Assembly: GCA_030595125.1 (NCBI GenBank)
Contig: JAUVDV010000054.1
Coordinates: forward strand, 1 to 35,036
From: Deltaproteobacteria bacterium
GTDB lineage: Bacteria > Myxococcota_A > Polyangia > JAAYKL01
DNA: 35,036 bases
Direction of reading: 5' to 3'
The notes under the pieces were generated by a model. That model did no database searches, was not told the origin of the DNA, and was given only the letters and a program-made list of their open reading frames with translations. The position numbers and the translations under genes are program-made. Below, in pieces: positions 33,191-35,036 of the stretch (position 1 is its first letter; every line of letters starts with the position of its first letter).

Positions 33191-33215
33191 AACACAGAAG
33201 AAAAAAGGTGAGCCA

Positions 33216-34805
33216 ATGAAATCTACTCTGCTCGAAATACTGGCGATGACCCTGTCGGCAATCTTGTTCGCCGGTTGCACGGCCGCCGGCACGAACACCG
33301 GCGAAAACAATGGCAGCGACGGTGATAGTGATACCGACACTGACAGCGACACCGACACGGACACCGATACCGACAGCGATAGTGATAGTGATACCGACAC
33401 GGATACCGAATATGTCGGTCCGACAATCCCCGAGACATGTGCACAGGCCGCGCAGGCGACAACCTCCGTGGGCTGTCTGTTTTACGCTGTCGATCTCGAT
33501 TCTCACGATATCGATGAGGACCAGCAATACGCGGTCGCAGTGTCCAACGTGAATCAGACAGACACAGCAACGGTGACTGTTCACAAGGGCAACGGCACAG
33601 GGTGGGATCTCCACGACACGGCGAGCGTCGGACCCATGAGCCTGCACACCTTCGAACTGCCCGCCTACAACATGAACTCCTCCGGGCTGATGCCCAAGGG
33701 GTCTTACAGGATTGAGTCGGACGTACCGATCATTGTGTATCAGTTCAATCCGGTGGACGGCGCCGTCTCCTACCTGTCCGACGCGTCCATGTTAATCCCG
33801 GTACCATCCCTCAGCCTGACATACGACATCGTGGGCTGGAAGCAGAACTGTTGCGACGGAGACATGCGAGCGTACTTCACCGTCGTGGCCACGCAGGACG
33901 ATACGGTGGTTACGGTAACCCCATCGGTTGTGCCGTTGCCCGGCGGGGTAGTACCGGCTTCAACCAGTCCGTTCACCGTGGACATGGACGAGGGTGACGT
34001 ACTCGAGGTGCAGACAAACGCCATCGGTGAATCCCTGACCGGTAGTCGCGTGGTGAGCAACGCCGGGCATCCGATAGTGGTCTTCTCCGGGCAGGAGTGC
34101 GCGAACATTCCGGAGAACGTGCCCGCATGTGATCATCTCGAGGAGCAGATCCCCGGTCTCCGCTTCTGGGGCACGGAGATCGTCGCCGCCCGTATGCCCG
34201 TGCGCAGCACTGCAGCCGCCGCCGAGCACGTGCTGTGGCAGATTTACGCCAGCGAGGACGATACCACCGTAACCCTGTCGGCCTCTCCCGGCGTCACCGG
34301 GTTGCCTGCTTCGCCTCTGGTTCTGGACCAGGGTGAAATGGTTGAATTCTATGCGGGAGGCACGCAGTCTTCGCCGGGAGACTTCCTCATTCAAGCGAAC
34401 AAGCCCATAGGCGTGATGCAGTACATGACCGGCACCATGAACCTCACCTTGCCCGATGACATAGGCGATCCGGCGATGGTCTACGTCGTCCCCGCCGAGC
34501 AGTTTTTACCGCGCTACGTTGTGCTGGTGCCCTCCACCTGGATCAACGACACCCTGATCGTCACGCGCCTGATCGGAAGCACAGTGCTGCTGGACGGCAT
34601 ACCAATTCCGGACAGCGAGTTCGTTCCGGTGGCGGGTTCGAGCTACGAGGTAGCGCGACACGATACCGCGGATGGCATTCACACCATCGAGAGTGAGAAC
34701 GGCGACGACGGTCTGGGCGTGATGGTGGTGGGATACGATAACTGTGACTCCTACGCCTACTCGGGGGGAATGGGGCTGTCCGCGATTAACCCGATAATCG
34801 AGTAG
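33216..34805 (+). CDS. stalk lipoprotein with IgGFc-binding-like domain
   Basis: A 529-residue lipoprotein. The signal ends LFAGC (Cys21) and an acidic D-S/D-T stalk runs at 34-64. A large beta-rich region at about 75-520 has patterns of the IgGFc-binding N-terminal family, for example VPIIVYQFNPVDG followed by SDASMLIPVPSLSLTYDIVGW. Repeated DDTVVTVTP/DDTTVTLSA strands suggest two related halves. Proteins of this family are common in Myxococcota, and the mammalian name does not imply antibody binding here. AAAAAAGGTGAG precedes the ATG. Probable surface binding or adhesion role. It is divergent from the copy C operon and has another stalk lipoprotein downstream. Confidence 0.82.
   Translation: MKSTLLEILAMTLSAILFAGCTAAGTNTGENNGSDGDSDTDTDSDTDTDTDTDSDSDSDTDTDTEYVGPTIPETCAQAAQATTSVGCLFYAVDLDSHDIDEDQQYAVAVSNVNQTDTATVTVHKGNGTGWDLHDTASVGPMSLHTFELPAYNMNSSGLMPKGSYRIESDVPIIVYQFNPVDGAVSYLSDASMLIPVPSLSLTYDIVGWKQNCCDGDMRAYFTVVATQDDTVVTVTPSVVPLPGGVVPASTSPFTVDMDEGDVLEVQTNAIGESLTGSRVVSNAGHPIVVFSGQECANIPENVPACDHLEEQIPGLRFWGTEIVAARMPVRSTAAAAEHVLWQIYASEDDTTVTLSASPGVTGLPASPLVLDQGEMVEFYAGGTQSSPGDFLIQANKPIGVMQYMTGTMNLTLPDDIGDPAMVYVVPAEQFLPRYVVLVPSTWINDTLIVTRLIGSTVLLDGIPIPDSEFVPVAGSSYEVARHDTADGIHTIESENGDDGLGVMVVGYDNCDSYAYSGGMGLSAINPIIE
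33315..33407. repeat. hexamer-type coding repeat (IgGFc-like protein stalk)
   Basis: About 15 units of 6 bp such as GACACCGACACGGAC encoding D-S/D-T pairs on the plus strand. Confidence 0.8.
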
Positions 34806-34871
34806 TGATCCGGTCAACCCGGGCTCGCCAATTTGTTTGCGCGCCCGACACAATAGAAGGAGGAAGATGCG

Positions 34872-35036
34872 ATGAAGAAAAGATATTTGCCGACGACGAC
34901 GCTGGTTGCGCTGAGCTGGATACTTGCATTCGCAGGTTGCGCTGCGAACGACACCGGGATCGTCCACGGAGACGAACAGGACTCGTCCGATGCAGACACT
35001 GACGGGGACACGGACGGCGATTCCGACGGAGATAGC
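34872..35036 (+). CDS. stalk lipoprotein, 3' part outside window
   Basis: An open frame of 55 codons cut by the window end. It begins MKKRYLPTTTLVALSWILAF and has AGGC as lipobox (Cys23). An acidic region starts ANDTGIVHGDEQDSSDADTD and continues as D-T/D-G/D-S pairs, so it is another stalk lipoprotein. AAGGAGGAAG lies just upstream of ATG 34872. It is probably co-transcribed with the IgGFc-like gene (66-nt gap). The head cannot be seen. Confidence 0.7.
   Translation, partial: MKKRYLPTTTLVALSWILAFAGCAANDTGIVHGDEQDSSDADTDGDTDGDSDGDS

Overview
The window reads as chromosomal DNA of a Gram-negative, deltaproteobacterial-type organism. The best guess from gene content alone is Myxococcota, Bradymonadota or a relative. 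Support comes from outer-membrane beta-barrel proteins ending in Phe, OmpA and DUF4398 lipoproteins, an ECF sigma/FecR-TPR pair, Cys-rich lipoproteins, and many lipoproteins carrying Asp-Ser/Asp-Thr stalks. No phage, transposase, plasmid or CRISPR module is visible. Every stretch without a gene is shorter than 300 bases.

Layout. (1) 1-1346: a 28-bp perfect inverted repeat at the window edge, then mazG and an acyl carrier protein gene overlapping it by 4 nt. (2) 1474-8466: a tight plus-strand envelope operon with two DUF4398 lipoproteins (one with thrombospondin-type-3 repeats and an OmpA domain), two paralogous TPR/beta-barrel proteins, and an acyl-CoA synthetase. (3) 8545-17238: translation and nucleoid genes: tRNA-Val(GAC), thrS, infC (with an AUU start outside the usual ATG/GTG/TTG set), rpmI, rplT, pheS, pheT, ihfA and a MerR regulator. 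The usual infC-rpmI junction is split by an antisense lipoprotein gene with leucine-rich-like repeats. (4) 17300-22775: tRNA-Pro(GGG) with a strong terminator, surE, a DUF368 (PopT-type) membrane protein, a LysM/M23 NlpD-like lipoprotein, apt, a four-helix membrane protein, and a large membrane-anchored protein with a predicted alpha/alpha-toroid region.

(5) 22776-35036: an accessory surface-protein region. It has a nearly head-less stalk lipoprotein, a three-gene minus-strand operon (outer-membrane-type protein, ECF sigma factor, zinc-finger/FecR/TPR anti-sigma), and a cluster of lipoproteins built as lipobox + acidic (D-S/T)n stalk + variable head. Heads include a shared beta-rich domain starting DDFNGS (four genes), a Cys-rich array fused to that domain, a VWA-like domain, an IgGFc-binding-like domain, and one protein cut by the window end.

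Two divergent promoter regions in this cluster (about 27.2 kb and 33.1 kb) contain the same roughly 95-bp element with a conserved 10-bp inverted repeat. The head-domain DNA is duplicated almost exactly 2.4 kb apart. Together these suggest a surface-lipoprotein locus that diversifies by duplication and head swapping across simple-repeat stalks, with shared control of divergent gene pairs. This is the most unusual part of the window.
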